Below are positions 34,267-45,729 of a DNA stretch of 64,000 nucleotides, piece by piece. How positions within the stretch are numbered: position 1 is the stretch's first letter; every line of letters begins with the position of its first letter. The stretch covers positions 4,588,001-4,652,000 of the forward strand of contig OZ020486.1 of assembly GCA_963971405.1 (NCBI GenBank), read 5' to 3'. The notes under the pieces are model-generated. The model was not told the origin of the DNA, searched no databases, and worked only from the letters and a program-made list of their open reading frames with translations. Position numbers and translations under genes: made by a program. Origin of the DNA: Psococerastis gibbosa (lineage: Eukaryota; Arthropoda; Insecta; Psocodea; Psocidae).

Positions 34267-35022
34267 GCGTCCATTTCCGGGCAAACTACTCAGTCGATTT
34301 TGATGAAATTTTGCATGTAGGTTCACAAAAATCATACCTCAGGACTGTTTTTATTTTATTTTAGGCTAACTCGATTTGGGGGGTTTTATATTCAAAAAAC
34401 TTCAAAAAAACGTCTAAAAAAATTATTTCCCAAAAACGGCTCCAACGATTTCTTTTAAATTCACATATATTGTATTTGTTGTTAATGTTGATAAAACGCG
34501 GGGGTCGCTTGCCCGTTGATAGTTTGCTTCTGGGGGTAAAAAAATAAAAATGACTAAATTTTAATGAAAAATGACTAAAAAATAATTTTTCTGCGACACC
34601 TTTCTATCGATGATTTCTACCTTCAGGTACGTTTTAGGTGTTAAATTGAGTAACGAAACCGGACAGGTTGATTTCCCAGAAAAGTATTTGGTTTTGTAAA
34701 AAAAAATGTTTTTCTGAAAAAATGATAGAAAATTCACGCTCAAATGCATTGCGTGCCCTGCCAGTATTGCTGTGTGGTAATGTGTTGGTCTGACATATCT
34801 AGAATTTACCTCACCTCCAGTGACGTCAGGTGGACAACCCCCCTCCCCCCCCCGGGATATCGGAAATTTAACCATAGGGAAATTATTTACCATGATATTA
34901 CTCATTTTCTCTATCTACTAATTTTGATAAATTGGAAAGCATGTTCGAGTAAACTCGGACCGGTTCTTTCATTTTGGGGTAAAGACCCCTGACACCCCCC
35001 CCCCCCCTAAAATCCGCCCTTG
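33975..35022. mobile_element. hAT-type element with perfect TSD, carrying a family F copy
   Basis: Flanked by identical ATTAGACC at 33967-33974 and 35023-35030. Ends are CAAGGGCGAATTTT and, from the right, CAAGGGCGGATTTT, each followed by a G/C tract. Of its 1048 bp, about 863 (34104-34966) is a reversed family F repeat, leaving a MITE-sized shell of about 185 bp. Confidence 0.88.
34104..34966 (-). repeat. Family F copy nested in a hAT-type element
   Basis: Reverse copy with the GTCT tetranucleotide run at 34228-34265, GCTTTCCAATTTATACG at the left and AAATTGGAAAGCATGTTCGA at the right. Confidence 0.85.
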
Positions 35023-35297
35023 ATTAGACCTGGGTTGAAAACAGCACTCACAAGCTATGGGAAAATTGGCATGAGCATGTTCTGTGACGAGACGAACCTC
35101 ATTTCCTGAAAAGGGTTGAAAATATTGCGGTCGCCGCCGGTGTTGCAGATCCCCCAACTCTAGAGTGGATATCGTACCTGACCTTCAACGGGCAGGTTGC
35201 TGACTGCTGACCTCAGTATCAAGAAAAGGGACACTTGCCAGTCCACAGCCTTATCTTTGAAATACAGTGCACAATAAAAATAAGTACCAAAAATTAA

Positions 35298-35548
35298 TGG
35301 CCTTCGATGGCATAGTGGTAGCTTGTTCGTACTTGTGCGAGTATCAACACACCGTGAAATTCAAATTTCCGTCAATGTCATTTGCATTCTGCAATGCGAG
35401 GTCGGTGGAAACACCGCCTAAGTCTTGAAAGTCTGTTACCACGTCACCGTATTTGTATTTAGCACTAGCAGGTCTGTGGAATCCCCGCCTTACAGAGCCG
35501 GCTGAAGAGGTAGGTACATTCATTGAATTGTTTGTATTATTTAATTTA
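35298..35548 (+). mobile_element. SINE B split by a MITE
   Basis: The head GGCCTTCGATGGCATAGTGG to GCGAGTATC is at 35299-35345, and the tail GGCTGAAGAGGTAGGTACAT to TTGTTTGTATTAT is at 35510-35546. The intervening 35350-35502 is a half-copy of MITE family C ending GGAATCCCCGCC followed by TTA. Confidence 0.75.
35350..35499. mobile_element. Half-copy of MITE family C inside SINE B
   Basis: ATTTCCGTCAATGTCATTTG, TGCGAGGTCGGTGGAAAC and CACGTCACCGTATTTGTATT follow the order seen in the right half of 39060-39442, ending GTGGAATCCCCGCC and TTA (35500-35502). Confidence 0.7.
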
Positions 35549-35815
35549 AAATAATAATAATAATGATTAATTCTTATTCACAAAAATAGATTTAAACTGT
35601 AGAATAAACAATTTCGACTCCTAACCCTACGCAGAGGCGTGCGAGATGTATCCTACAAAGATTAGCCAGCACTATTATAATTTGGTGACTTCAATGCATG
35701 ATGCTGGGTGTCTATATAAGAGAGATAGGATATTCACTCCCGCTACGGATACTTTTGAAATTTCTGGCGCCCCCAACCACGTTTCATTCTACTTTCGATA
35801 TACTTCCAAACATTA

Positions 35816-35881
35816 GGCGCTTATTCCACCAACGTCAATAGTGATAGTAAATGTAGTATTGACGTTGGTGGAATAAGCGCC
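35816..35881. mobile_element. 66-bp Harbinger-like MITE with perfect 25-bp TIRs
   Basis: GGCGCTTATTCCACCAACGT followed by CAATA at the left is exactly mirrored at the right, with a 16-bp centre. TTA flanks at 35813-35815 and 35882-35884. Confidence 0.88.
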
Positions 35882-37001
35882 TTAACAAATCGCGCCGTGT
35901 CTATAATGGATTGGTCGAAAGAAGAGATTTTGGCCGAAGCTCAACTATGATCTGTCGAAGAAGCCGTGACAGGTAAGAACGTGCATACTGCTAAATAATA
36001 GGTTAATCCTTAATATTTAATATTTCCAGATTATCCTAAAAAGCGTCCTTTTTTTCGTACAAAAACGTTTAACGAACAATACTTCCTTGCTCTTTCTATG
36101 ATTCATTTGTTTCTTCATTTGTCAACATTCATCTTTTCTTTTTCGTCAAACTGCTATTTTTCAAACCAAGCTGCAAAACAAAATTGTTCCACTATTTTGG
36201 GTTAATTATACTAGTATGCCGAAATTCGCCCATACAGAAAATAAAGACAGTTTTCTTTCAAATATAAACTCCGTAGAACGACAGCCCAATAAGGGTCTCG
36301 GCCTGAGCACAGGTAGAGGATACACTCTCATCACCACTACTCTATTTGGGATTCTGTGGACTGTCCCCTTTCTTTTAAATATCCTTAATTAATTAATTGT
36401 TTACACAGGCACCAAATAATCGAAAAATATCCTAGCTCCTACAATGCAACTCTAGGCACAATATTTGCTCCCCCATTTTGATTGACGTTTGCTATCAATT
36501 CCAAGATGGCGTCCAGGGCTCTCGTAAAGGGTTTATCTATGACGCCCCTATCTCATCCTAGCTCCTAACATCCCCATTACTCATGATTTTATCGTATTGC
36601 CAATAAATCAATGCTCGTTGCCACGGAAACGATAACATACGACGACAAAATGTATGTTTTCAATCAGAACTAAGAAAATCTGAGTGTCTTCTTAAGACCC
36701 AAGAGAGACCATTCATGTAAGTACCAATGCAGAATGTAGCCAGTGGCCCGTACAGTAGGTCTACCTTGTGAAAGCTCTCAACTAGAGGAGGGTATAGTAT
36801 TTGCAGTCACTGTTTTTTGTCGCAGCTCCTGAGTATGTCGCTGTCACTGACTGCTCCTGCGTTGGAAGACGAAGAACGTCAGGGATTTTCAGCTACCTGT
36901 TACACACGGTCACAGCCGAGAGGCAGTATGGGCAAGTACTATGTTTGGCTTATGAAAACTTGCTCCAGGTTCTGGTCACTTCTTTCCACCTAGACCATGC
37001 A

Positions 37002-37288
37002 CAGTGGCGGACACATAGGGGGTTCACGGGGGTCATGCCTTACCCCAAATTTTAGAAAGGTGGCAAAATTAAATCTTGTTTTTTTTAACATGAAAATAAT
37101 ATGAAAAAGATTATTGTAATTTACTTCTTTAAGTGGTTTCGTATATACCAACCTAAATTATTCAGAAAAAACTAAATCAGTTGCTTAAATCAAATACCGT
37201 ATTGTTTTTATTCTCAGTTTATACCTGAGGCGGCATTTTGAAGGATGACGCCCCCCCCCAAAAGAAAAGTAAGCTGTGTCCGCCGCTG
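37002..37288. mobile_element. hAT-type MITE, TSD eroded
   Basis: Inverted repeats CAGTGGCGGACACA and TGTGTCCGCCGCTG are clear. The flanking octamers (ACCATGCA, GTCATGGC) agree only in part. 287 bp with a C tract near the right end. Confidence 0.7.
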
Positions 37289-37439
37289 GTCATGGCACTT
37301 CTTTCCCCTAATTTATATGTTGGAGCATTTATTTTTTAGTTACGTGAATTTCACAGCTTTTCCTAGGTTCTGGCAACTTGGTTCTAAATCAGATTTTTGT
37401 AAAAGCTAAACATGACATAGCTTTCTTCTTCACCTTCTT

Positions 37440-37620
37440 TAGATTATGTGTCTCTTCTATCGAAGATTGGCGATCACTACGATCACCACTACCTCAGGTT
37501 TTTCAATCAGGTTGTTCTACTTCTGCCGGGAGCCCTCAGTCCTTCGGTCTACCCGTGGATTATTACATGCAAAATGCGATACTTTTCGTTCCTCTTCACA
37601 TGGTGAGCTTATCATTGGCA
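37440..37620 (-). mobile_element. LINE family H tail remnant
   Basis: Plus-strand markers are CGAAGATTGGCGATCACTAC, then GTTGTTCTACTTCTGCCGGG and GGATTATTACATGCAAAATG. It is followed at about 37595-37675 by a family J end (GCATAATAGTATATAGG ... AGCATGACC). Confidence 0.55.
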
Positions 37621-37679
37621 TAATAGTATATAGGTGTCAGCATGACCTGGCCAAATTCGAGTACGAGTTAAAATAGTAA

Positions 37680-39055
37680 GTATTGGGCAACAAAATCCAA
37701 TTAATTTCCTAGACCAATCAAATTACCATTAATACAATGTAATGAAGATCATGAGAAGGGCGGGGGGGGGGGGTAGTGTGCAATAAAATCTAGCAAAGAG
37801 CTGTTTCCGTGAAAATAACTTTTACCTGATTAAAAAATTGAAATAATACACTGCAGTTTAAACAAAGCTGAGATTTTGAATGAAAGTTCACAGACCGGGA
37901 GGAGGGGGGTGGTTTAAGGGTAAGTCGGGGTAAGTGAGGGTACAAGAAGGGGTGATCAGTTTACCCCCGGGAGCCACAATTTGTCTTCTGCTTTACTACT
38001 TCCTATCCCGCCCCAAAAGAGCACTTTCCGAGAGCACCTTTCCGAGTCTGCTTTGAAATCCGGAATCTATTTACATTCCGGAGATAAAAGGGTCAGTGTC
38101 TGCTAACGATAACGAAATAATATATAGATGGCCCCTAACCATAAGCTAAGTAAGGCCAATAGAGGCCAGGGAAAATGAAAGAAGATGACGAAGGTGGTCA
38201 AAGGAAATGTGACCCAAGTTGTAGGGTTGCAACACAATCAAGACCGTATTTATAGGGGGGATCCAGGGGTCCGGAACCCCAACCCCCCTCCCCCGTCATG
38301 GAAAGTTAAAAGATGCAGTAGTAAGTCAGCTGGCTTCTAAGAGGAAGTGATGCTTCAATTTAATCATATAAATTTGTTCTGTTTTTCTACATTTCTACTT
38401 GTTGTATTTACCAAAATTCAGTTTTGCTTTCTTATGCTCGGTATAGAGTCTAGACTTTCGAACAACCCCCCCCCCCCCTCTCTCCCCCCCCCCGTCGAAA
38501 ATCTATCTATTTATAGCTACGGTCTTGAACATAATAAAAAAAAGGAAAACTATTGAAATATTCAACAGGCATTTGTAACATTTGCATGTGTGCCGAACCA
38601 TGAAAGCTGGCCTTATATAAGCTATTACCGGTCAGCAATGTCATTAATTATTCAACATTCAACAAGAGTTGCGATAAAATTCCAACTCCTTCATTTTATT
38701 GGTGAGCTTATGTATACGTGAGTACCCCTAAGGTAATGTAGCCTAGTGAGGTTAATAGAGCTGACTAAGCACTATATTTAACCAGCTAATTAACAGTATA
38801 AATTAGAAGTCAAATCTCTCTCACATAAGACCCCAGTTTCCTCCCTGGTTGGTTTGCCATTTCCCCATAGAAGCTAGGTAGTTATTTGCACGAATAGCTT
38901 ATTAAGCACCTCCCACCCTAATTTTAACTAGACCGCTTGGTGTAGCCCTGTTGACAGAGAACTGAGCTATGAATCGAAAAGTCGAAGGTCGAGTCTCGAT
39001 ACACAAAAAGAAACATTTTCTTGAATCGTGTATATTCGTTAGAGAGGAAATCTCG
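37680..39055. other. Stretch with G/C tracts but no resolved element
   Basis: G or C tracts at 37762, 38280 and 38466-38495 resemble those in hAT-type MITEs, but I could not pair inverted ends or find duplications. Confidence 0.35.
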
Positions 39056-39059
39056 CTAA

Positions 39060-39442
39060 GGCGGGGTTTCCACCGACCGGCTAGGGCTAAATACAAAAAC
39101 GGTGACGTGGTAGCAGACATTCAAGACTTAGGCGGGGTTTCCACCGACCTCGCATTGCAGAATGCAAGTGGCATTGACAAAATGTTTGTTTTACTCTATG
39201 CCATAGTTAAAATTGATCAATGATCATACAGTAAAATCACAAACAAACAAACTAAAATTAAAAAATGGCGTCATGGGATATGTTAAGTACAAACATTTTA
39301 ATAGATTTCTATAAAAAGAAAAATTCTAATTTCCGTCAATGTCATTTGCATTCTGCAATGCGAGATCGGTGGAAACTCCGCCTAAGTCTTGAATGTCTGT
39401 TACCACGTCACCGTATTTGTATTTAGCCGTAGCCCCCTAGCC
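39060..39442. mobile_element. MITE family C, composite inverted repeats
   Basis: The left arm contains GGCGGGGTTTCCACCGACC twice (39060 and 39132). The right arm mirrors AATGCGAGATCGGTGGAAAC and CCTAAGTCTTGAATGTCTG. The centre holds the module AAAATGGCGTCATGGGATAT, also found in family D long forms. TAA occurs on both sides (39057-39059 and 39443-39445), though the outermost right TIR is rearranged. Confidence 0.7.
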
Positions 39443-39493
39443 TAAGTAAAACTTGTATTTCGACTTCCAGTCCAAGTCACCAGTTGGCAAGAC

Positions 39494-39690
39494 GTTTTTG
39501 GCTAAGAAAGATTAAACGCTATATCCTTATACAGTATTCACGTTGCTATTCCGCATTGCTATTCCGCGTAAGCATTATGGTCCATACGAACCGGATACTG
39601 TTATGTTGTTTTGTTACTAGTTTTTGGCTAAGAAAGATTAAACGCCATCCTTAAACAGTATTCACATTGCTATTCCGCATAATTATAACA
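39494..39690. repeat. Two-copy direct repeat
   Basis: TTTTTGGCTAAGAAAGATTA starts at about 39495 and 39619; both continue AACGC ... CAGTATTCAC(G/A)TTGCTATTCCGC. The period is about 124 bp. Confidence 0.7.
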
Positions 39691-40599
39691 AACAATAATG
39701 GAAAATTAGTTTATAATTTGCCAATTCCATAAACCATACAATACCATGCATCCACCCCCCCCCCCCCCGATCAATTCAACCCCACCACCCTGCCTAAATA
39801 TGGTAATAGGCCTACTATTATATTGTATTTTGAATTCGCCATTGGGTCAGTAGCCCATAGATCGATATAATTATACTTCTTTTAAAAATCGGACCTCTCC
39901 TCTCGGACCCCACCCCCAAAAAATCTGGCTACGCCTCTGTTCATTGCGTCTTTAAAACTTAGCCTTCCTGTGCACAGGTTCTGAGAAAATTTGAGAATGT
40001 TCGTGCGGTCCCACTAGTAACATTTTTTCTGATATTCTGATTCTTCTCCACTTAGCCAGATGGGCACATTTCATGATAATATCACTGTGTTTCATGGACA
40101 TCCGTTTCACGGTCGTTGCATTTTGATATGAAATGAGCGTGCTGCAGTAATATAAAACAAAACCTATCTTGTATGTGTGACCCCGCCATAAAAAGGTTAT
40201 GTGCACCAGACGTTTTTATTGCACGTGTTTTCATTTTTATTGTATAGCCCCTTTCTTTATTTTCCCGTCTACAAAATGAAATTGTACTGTCGTATCGTGA
40301 GCGTTATCTTGAATATACAGCGTCATTTTGGGTCCCATTTTGCCCCCCCCCCTTCCCCACCCGTGATTGGAAAAAATCAGAAATGTTAACCCGGAATATA
40401 CAAACGTACATAATAGTCTTCTTAGTAACTTTGTAAAACTTGCTGTCATTCCTGTGGCTTCGATAATTTTATGATTCTACATGTAGCCAACAAGTGGAAA
40501 CATCTTGATAATTTAGAAACTATGGACGCTATTGTTAAAAGCAAAACCTTAATTAATGACATATATCCTTTTACAGTAGTTCTCTCTTGTTGGGACTAC

Positions 40600-40760
40600 C
40601 ATTTTTAAATGTTTAATTATTGTTTACTGTGTGTATCTTGACAATGTGTTTAAGTTTTATCTTGCATAATGTTTTGCTTTTACTGTTTCCGTACACTTGA
40701 CGATGGGGTGAGCCGAAACCGGTGGTGTGTTTTTTATTTTATTACATATAAAACTTTACA
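40600..40760 (+). other. Degenerate hammerhead-like motif in a possible retroelement remnant
   Basis: TTGACGA (40697-40703), then GGGGTGAGCC and GAAAC (40715-40719) resemble the CUGANGA ... GAAA core of hammerhead ribozymes carried by Penelope-like and related elements. The first core C is T, and stem II is at best weak, so activity is unlikely. It could be chance. Confidence 0.25.
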
Positions 40761-40971
40761 AAGATTTTTTTTCATAATGAGTGATTGACCCTGGACATTG
40801 CTAAGCAATGGGAAAGACTTAAGTAGGGAATAAAAATGGTAATTAATATAACTAACTCTAATCTTGCCTAAAAAAGTATTACAATTACGCCACTCTATCA
40901 TATGGTATCATACGAGTAAAGCAATAACAGAACTAGAGGTATACTGTCAGGGTGATATAAAAATAAAAATA

Positions 40972-41365
40972 AAATCGTCTCTTTGTTTTATAACTAAGCC
41001 AACCTAGTGGAGTTACGGCCCCCTCTCTTACACTATGAACTACGAAGGTCTGGGACCGCCTACTTTACATTTTCTTTATTTTATAAAAGATTAATCGCAT
41101 ACAAACAATTTAATGAATGTATCCGATTGACATTTTCAGTCGCCTCTGTAGGTTATTACCCGTGCTGAGTACGACACGTCTCCGATTGCATGGCGTGTAA
41201 AGACTCGCACAAGTGCAAGCACGTTACCACCTGGCCATCGAAGTCGATCATACCCTCCGAAGCATGATAAGGAAATGTAGCAAGTGTGGGACTCGAACCA
41301 ACAACCTTTCGGGTGAAGGTCGGAATCTGTACCACTCCTCCAAATGTCCTGATATATAATACGAG
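40972..41365 (-). mobile_element. SINE A split by a SINE B insertion
   Basis: The tail half of SINE A is at 40972-41070 and the head half at 41250-41365. The head has a B box (GGGACTCGAACC on plus) and ends CCAAATGTCCTGA. Between them lies a SINE B copy (41071-41250). In intact A copies TTTACATGCCCTCCGAAGC is continuous; here it is broken after TACTTTACAT and resumes CATACCCTCCGAAGC. Confidence 0.85.
41071..41250 (-). mobile_element. SINE B nested in SINE A
   Basis: Full-length B: AGATTAATCGCATACAAACA at the tail, GACACGTCTCCGATTGCATG in the middle and CACCTGGCCATCGAAGTCGA at the head. Confidence 0.85.
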
Positions 41366-41369
41366 TATA

Positions 41370-42050
41370 TACATATCTTAATATATGTATTTCGACTGTC
41401 CGTGTGTTTGTCACGAGCCTCCTCTCAAACGACTGGACCGATTATGATGAATTTTTCTTGTGTATGTTCAAGGAGATTCGAGAATGGTTTAGTTTAACAA
41501 TTTGGTCCACTGGAGAATGTTTTTATAATTTAATTTAGTAGTTTAAGTAGTTGTTGATTTTGGAATGTTTTTCATTGGATCCGGCCGACTGCGCTACCAT
41601 CGCCAACCGACATCAACCGACATCTAGAGGCAAATTGTGTTCAAACTCAAGTTCAAATTAGTGTTCAAAGAGTTTTGGAGTGTGCATAAAGTAAGAGTAA
41701 GGTAAAGTAAAGTAAGAGTAAAGTAAGAGCAGCCAGGCATGAGGATGCACGATTGCGAGCACGTCAGCCGCGTTCTGCAGTTCCCAATTCTATTGGTATT
41801 TGCAATCACAATCAATAAAGCTCAAGGTCAATCTTTTGCTTTTCACATGGACAACTGTATGTTGCGTGTTCCTTTATCCAGTCTTTATACCTACGCAGGT
41901 CGCAGACAGTGGAAAATCTATCTATCACATGCGAGCCCCGAAGGGGCGAGCTGTGTAATCCCCAATGCGAGGCCCCGATGGGGCGAGCTGCCACCCGCCG
42001 CAGGCGCGAGTGGTAGAGGCATGTAGAGGCATAGAGGAACCGCATGTATG
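41370..42050 (+). mobile_element. Helitron-like remnant with PIF1 helicase motif
   Basis: A plus-strand frame at about 41760-41880 reads FPILLVFAITINKAQGQSF. This closely matches the C-terminal helicase motif of Helitron/PIF1 proteins (FP...AFAMTINKSQGQTF). The next helicase block (GQLYVALSR) is not present; instead the frame runs into GC-rich repeats (CGAGCCCCGAAGGGGCGAGC, then CGAGGCCCCGATGGGGCGAG), which can form hairpins. Upstream, 41395-41520 holds a segment with CTGGACCGATTATGATGAA that may belong to the same element. I cannot place a 5' TC or a 3' CTRR end, so the limits are approximate. It is a dead fragment. Confidence 0.55.
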
Positions 42051-42864
42051 ATATATAAAGTAGGCCTACAGAAAACAGCTAATCGCCCTGATTTAACAAT
42101 CCGATATTTATTTGACCGACGAAATATTTGGAATGTTTATGTTAAATTATACGATTTGAATCTGAATACAGTTATTACACTTTTGAATTTTTCATGGACC
42201 CATATTTATTGGATCGCATATTGGAACAATATTGCCGTGTGTAACAGAGGGGTTAAAAATAAAATAATAATTTAGCATACTAAGTGCTCACCAAGATAAG
42301 CTCAATGAAATTTCAAATCTCCCGCGAAAATGCCATGTTGATATTTGAACCTTTTCCGGGATATAGCGTCATACTGTACTGTAAATACTCAAGTTACGAA
42401 CTGTCGAATTTCCCCCATATATCAGTATGAAGTATGGCGTTGTTTCGACGATATGTCAGCATGGTAGTTAGTCGATATAATTTATTGTAGGCAAGGTTGT
42501 AGCCAGTATTTTTTTTCGGGGCGGGGGAGGGAGTTTCAAAATTTTATTGGATATTACATAGTAGTTTTTATTTTTCCTCCCAAAATCCGATTCTATCTAT
42601 AGTGTCAAGCCACATTTTATTATCGATCCTCATCTGTCACAAAGAGTTTCACAAACTCACGAAATTGTAATAACTCAAATTATTGTAGGTTTCCGTCCAG
42701 GTCATCCGAGTAACAATTGACCAATTTCTCTGCCTTAGTTTTTAAATCCTCGGGGCCAGGGCTTATATTTTGTAAACATTCCAAAAAACCAAATTTCTCA
42801 TCGATTTCTTAATAAGCGGAAATTCTTCTATCCAGTGACAGCACTGAACTGAACTGGTCAGTTA

Positions 42865-43304
42865 GGCGCCCATTCCACATACGTACATCGTCAATGAAAA
42901 TTATGAAATTGAAGGACATTTCAATTTTACTCTATGCCATTATTAAAATTGATCAATGATCAATTGATCATAGAGTAAAATTCACAAACAAGGAAACAAA
43001 CAATCTAAAATTAAAAAATGGCGTCATGGGATATGACAAGTACAACTATTTTAATTGATTCCTCTAAAAAGAAAGCATTTCTGTATAAAAATTATAATAA
43101 GGTTTAAATAATAAGGCGACAAAGAAAACAAATACAATTTCAAGAAACAAATGCAAACAAATTTCAAAAATTTGGCGCATACGCTTCAATTGAAAATTGT
43201 CAATTTTTTAAAAAACATATGGAATGGCCCCCATCAATGCGAAATTGAAATGTCCTTCAATTTCATAATTTTTATTGACGTTGTACGTATGTGGAATGGA
43301 CGCC
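42865..43304. mobile_element. Harbinger-like MITE family D long form with ORF relic
   Basis: Ends GGCGCCCATTCCACATACGT and ACGTATGTGGAATGGACGCC, flanked by TTA on both sides (42862-42864, 43305-43307). The centre has an ATG at 43018 starting MASWDMTSTTILID, 29 codons to a stop, followed by a basic-coding stretch (RRRRKQIQFQ in a following frame). It looks like an internally deleted transposon keeping part of a coding region. Confidence 0.85.
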
Positions 43305-44034
43305 TTAGGCGGGGAAGATGTGTTTGCCTTTTTTGGTTTTCTAATCTATATCTACTGAAAGTTTTGTATTTTGTGGCTTTTTGTGGGGGCCCCTTTTTTG
43401 TGGGGACCCTGGGGCCATGGCTACGGTGGCTCCATAGCCAGTCCCGGCACTGTCTGGAAGTAGATAATTTTTTAAGAATTCAGCTGATTGGCTATACTAC
43501 ATACACTACCTATGGTACTATAATCTTTCTTGACTACTTCTAAACTTTCCCAAGCTTTGAAAATGCATATAATAACAGTAAATATTCAATCAAGGTGATT
43601 TATTATTGACAAAGCAAAATAGTTTTAGCTCAAAAAATGTTTTTGCTCATCATTTCTTTACTTATAAATATAGTTCTGTCTTTATACTTTGTAATAAAAC
43701 TCGTGTGCTCGGCACCATTCATCACTATTATCCATAAGACTACGAAGAAAAAGGAAAAAGTGTGTCTGTCAATGGTCAGGAAAATATCCAAAGGCACTAA
43801 TATTGATGAATGGACAATTGAATGTACAGAATGGACCCGGGAGCAAAAAGTTATCTCGAAGAATAAGTAATGATCTCTAAATTGTACGAGTGAATTTATC
43901 GATTGATTGAAATTTATTTATTAAATATGAATGGATACAGTTAACAATCAGAAGTTTTTAAATTTAATTATCTCATGCTGTACCATACAGGACCTATTGT
44001 AAAATAATTAGTGTGTGTGCAAAGTATATTAATA

Positions 44035-44520
44035 GAAACCTTTCGAATTTTAGGGAGATTCATCTACCTATTGAGATGGCGACCAATGATCGACTTTCGG
44101 AAAATTTCTTCACAACTTTTCATTTCATGACCCCCTGAGCCTAAAACCACCATCCATTCAAAATGTTACACATATCTATATATGTATGTAGGAAACACTC
44201 TAACTTCCGTAAATATTATCTGATTTTGATGAAACTTGACACATATATGGATAATTTAAATGTCTCGATTGAATTCGTTAACCAGCTAGATCCACTATTT
44301 AGTTACAAGATGGCGGCCGATTGAAACCTTATATAATTCATATCTTAGTTAATATTGATCGGAGAGAAATGAAATAAAGCTGAACTGAAAGCCCGTATTA
44401 TTATCTACAGTAATGGTGATCAACACTTTTTACGACAAATCAACGATTTCAAGATGACGTGCAGTCAAAGTAAAAATAATTTAATAAGTAAAAGTTCATA
44501 GTCGTCATTGTTGGGAACAC
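44035..44520 (+). repeat. Family V dispersed repeat
   Basis: Contains ATTGAGATGGCGACCAATGA, CACAACTTTTCATTTCATGA and AAGATGGCGGCCGATTG. Matches 49565-50031 over about 450 bp. Confidence 0.7.
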
Positions 44521-44739
44521 AAGAGTGTTTTTGTGTGTTGATGTTGTGGTCGGGAAAATAATAAAGTATCTTTTATTTTTATTACATTATGTATGAACAT
44601 AGCGTAGGTAGCGTAGAGGAAAAGCAGGGTCTGCGGAATCTCCCTACACCTGATCGGCCAAGGCCGAAAAGTATTTTTTTTTTCATTATTTTATCATTGC
44701 GGGGTACATGCAGGTCTGAGCTTGCCCTTGCCCCTTGGC

Positions 44740-44880
44740 TTTTTTTTCAGTCAGGATGTGTAAAGTAGTGGTACGGACTCAGACATTCATCCGGAAGATT
44801 GTTGGTTCGAGTTCCAAACTAGCTATATTTTTTGGTAATGCTATAGGTGCAAAGCGGTTGGTCCCGTTACTCAAAAAAAG
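44740..44880 (+). mobile_element. tRNA-derived SINE, family A
   Basis: The head is AGGATGTGTAAAGTAGTGGT and the B box is GGTTCGAGTTCC. The body is truncated near GCGGTTGGTCCCGTTACTC. A SINE B copy begins about 15 bp later. Confidence 0.75.
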
Positions 44881-44894
44881 AATAAAAAATGTAT

Positions 44895-45045
44895 TTATTT
44901 ATTTGAAAAATAGATTAATGGCATACAAACAATTTAATGAATGTATCCAATGGACTTGTTCAGTCGCCTCACTATGTTATTACAGTGCGTTACGACACGT
45001 CTCCGATCGCATGGCGTATAGATACTCGCACAAGTACTGTGGTTT
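44895..45045 (-). mobile_element. SINE B, head-truncated
   Basis: AGATTAATGGCATACAAACA through CGTTACGACACGTCTCCGAT to ACTCGCACAAGTAC. The head beyond this is lost. Confidence 0.7.
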
Positions 45046-45624
45046 TCTGCGATAGCTCAGTAAAATAAAAATAAGTACCTAACTCACAACAGGGGCGTAT
45101 CCTAATAAGCTAATAACAAAGAACTCCAAATTACGCTCCTGAAGGTTTAGGTACCTATGAAAAGAGTGGACTGTATAAAATAATATGATTTGGTAAGAGA
45201 ATAAGAAATAAGAGAATAAGCCTACCGTACTCTGCTTACTCGGTGAAGGTGTAGTACAGTAGGTAGACCTATTATAATATGTAATGTATAGTGTGGTGCT
45301 GTAAGGTGTCTGGGTGTATGTGTTTTGAGTGAATAGGCTACGCTACTTATCTACTGCTGGAGTCCGTGGCTTGCAAAGTATCCGCAGGAATCACAGCAGG
45401 GGCGAGCACAATAAACACTGTTTAATATAAAGAATAATAACACAAACAAGAGAACACTACAACCACAACTAATAAAATTAATGTAAATTAACAATAGGTA
45501 AATAATTAGAACCTATCGGAGCCGTTGCAATATTAAGACTAACTGTATGTAAAATCAAAAATGCGGGGATGAGTACTTGAGTACCTAGCCGATTTAGGGT
45601 AAGGTACGTGCGACAACAACCCGC

Positions 45625-45705
45625 AACTATATTTAGCTTGTGCAATGCGAGGCATTCACGGACAAGTACAAGCACGCAATCACTGCGCCACCGAAGCCGA
45701 TTTAA
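45625..45705 (-). mobile_element. SINE B head fragment
   Basis: ACAAGTACAAGCACGCAATC followed by CGCCACCGAAGCCGAT corresponds to the B head. The tail is absent. Confidence 0.45.
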
Positions 45706-45729
45706 TTCTTTAGTGCTTAGTGCTGGTGA

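Noticed and set aside
43151..43543. 130-codon open frame
   Set aside because: It begins inside a MITE and runs out of it through unrelated DNA.
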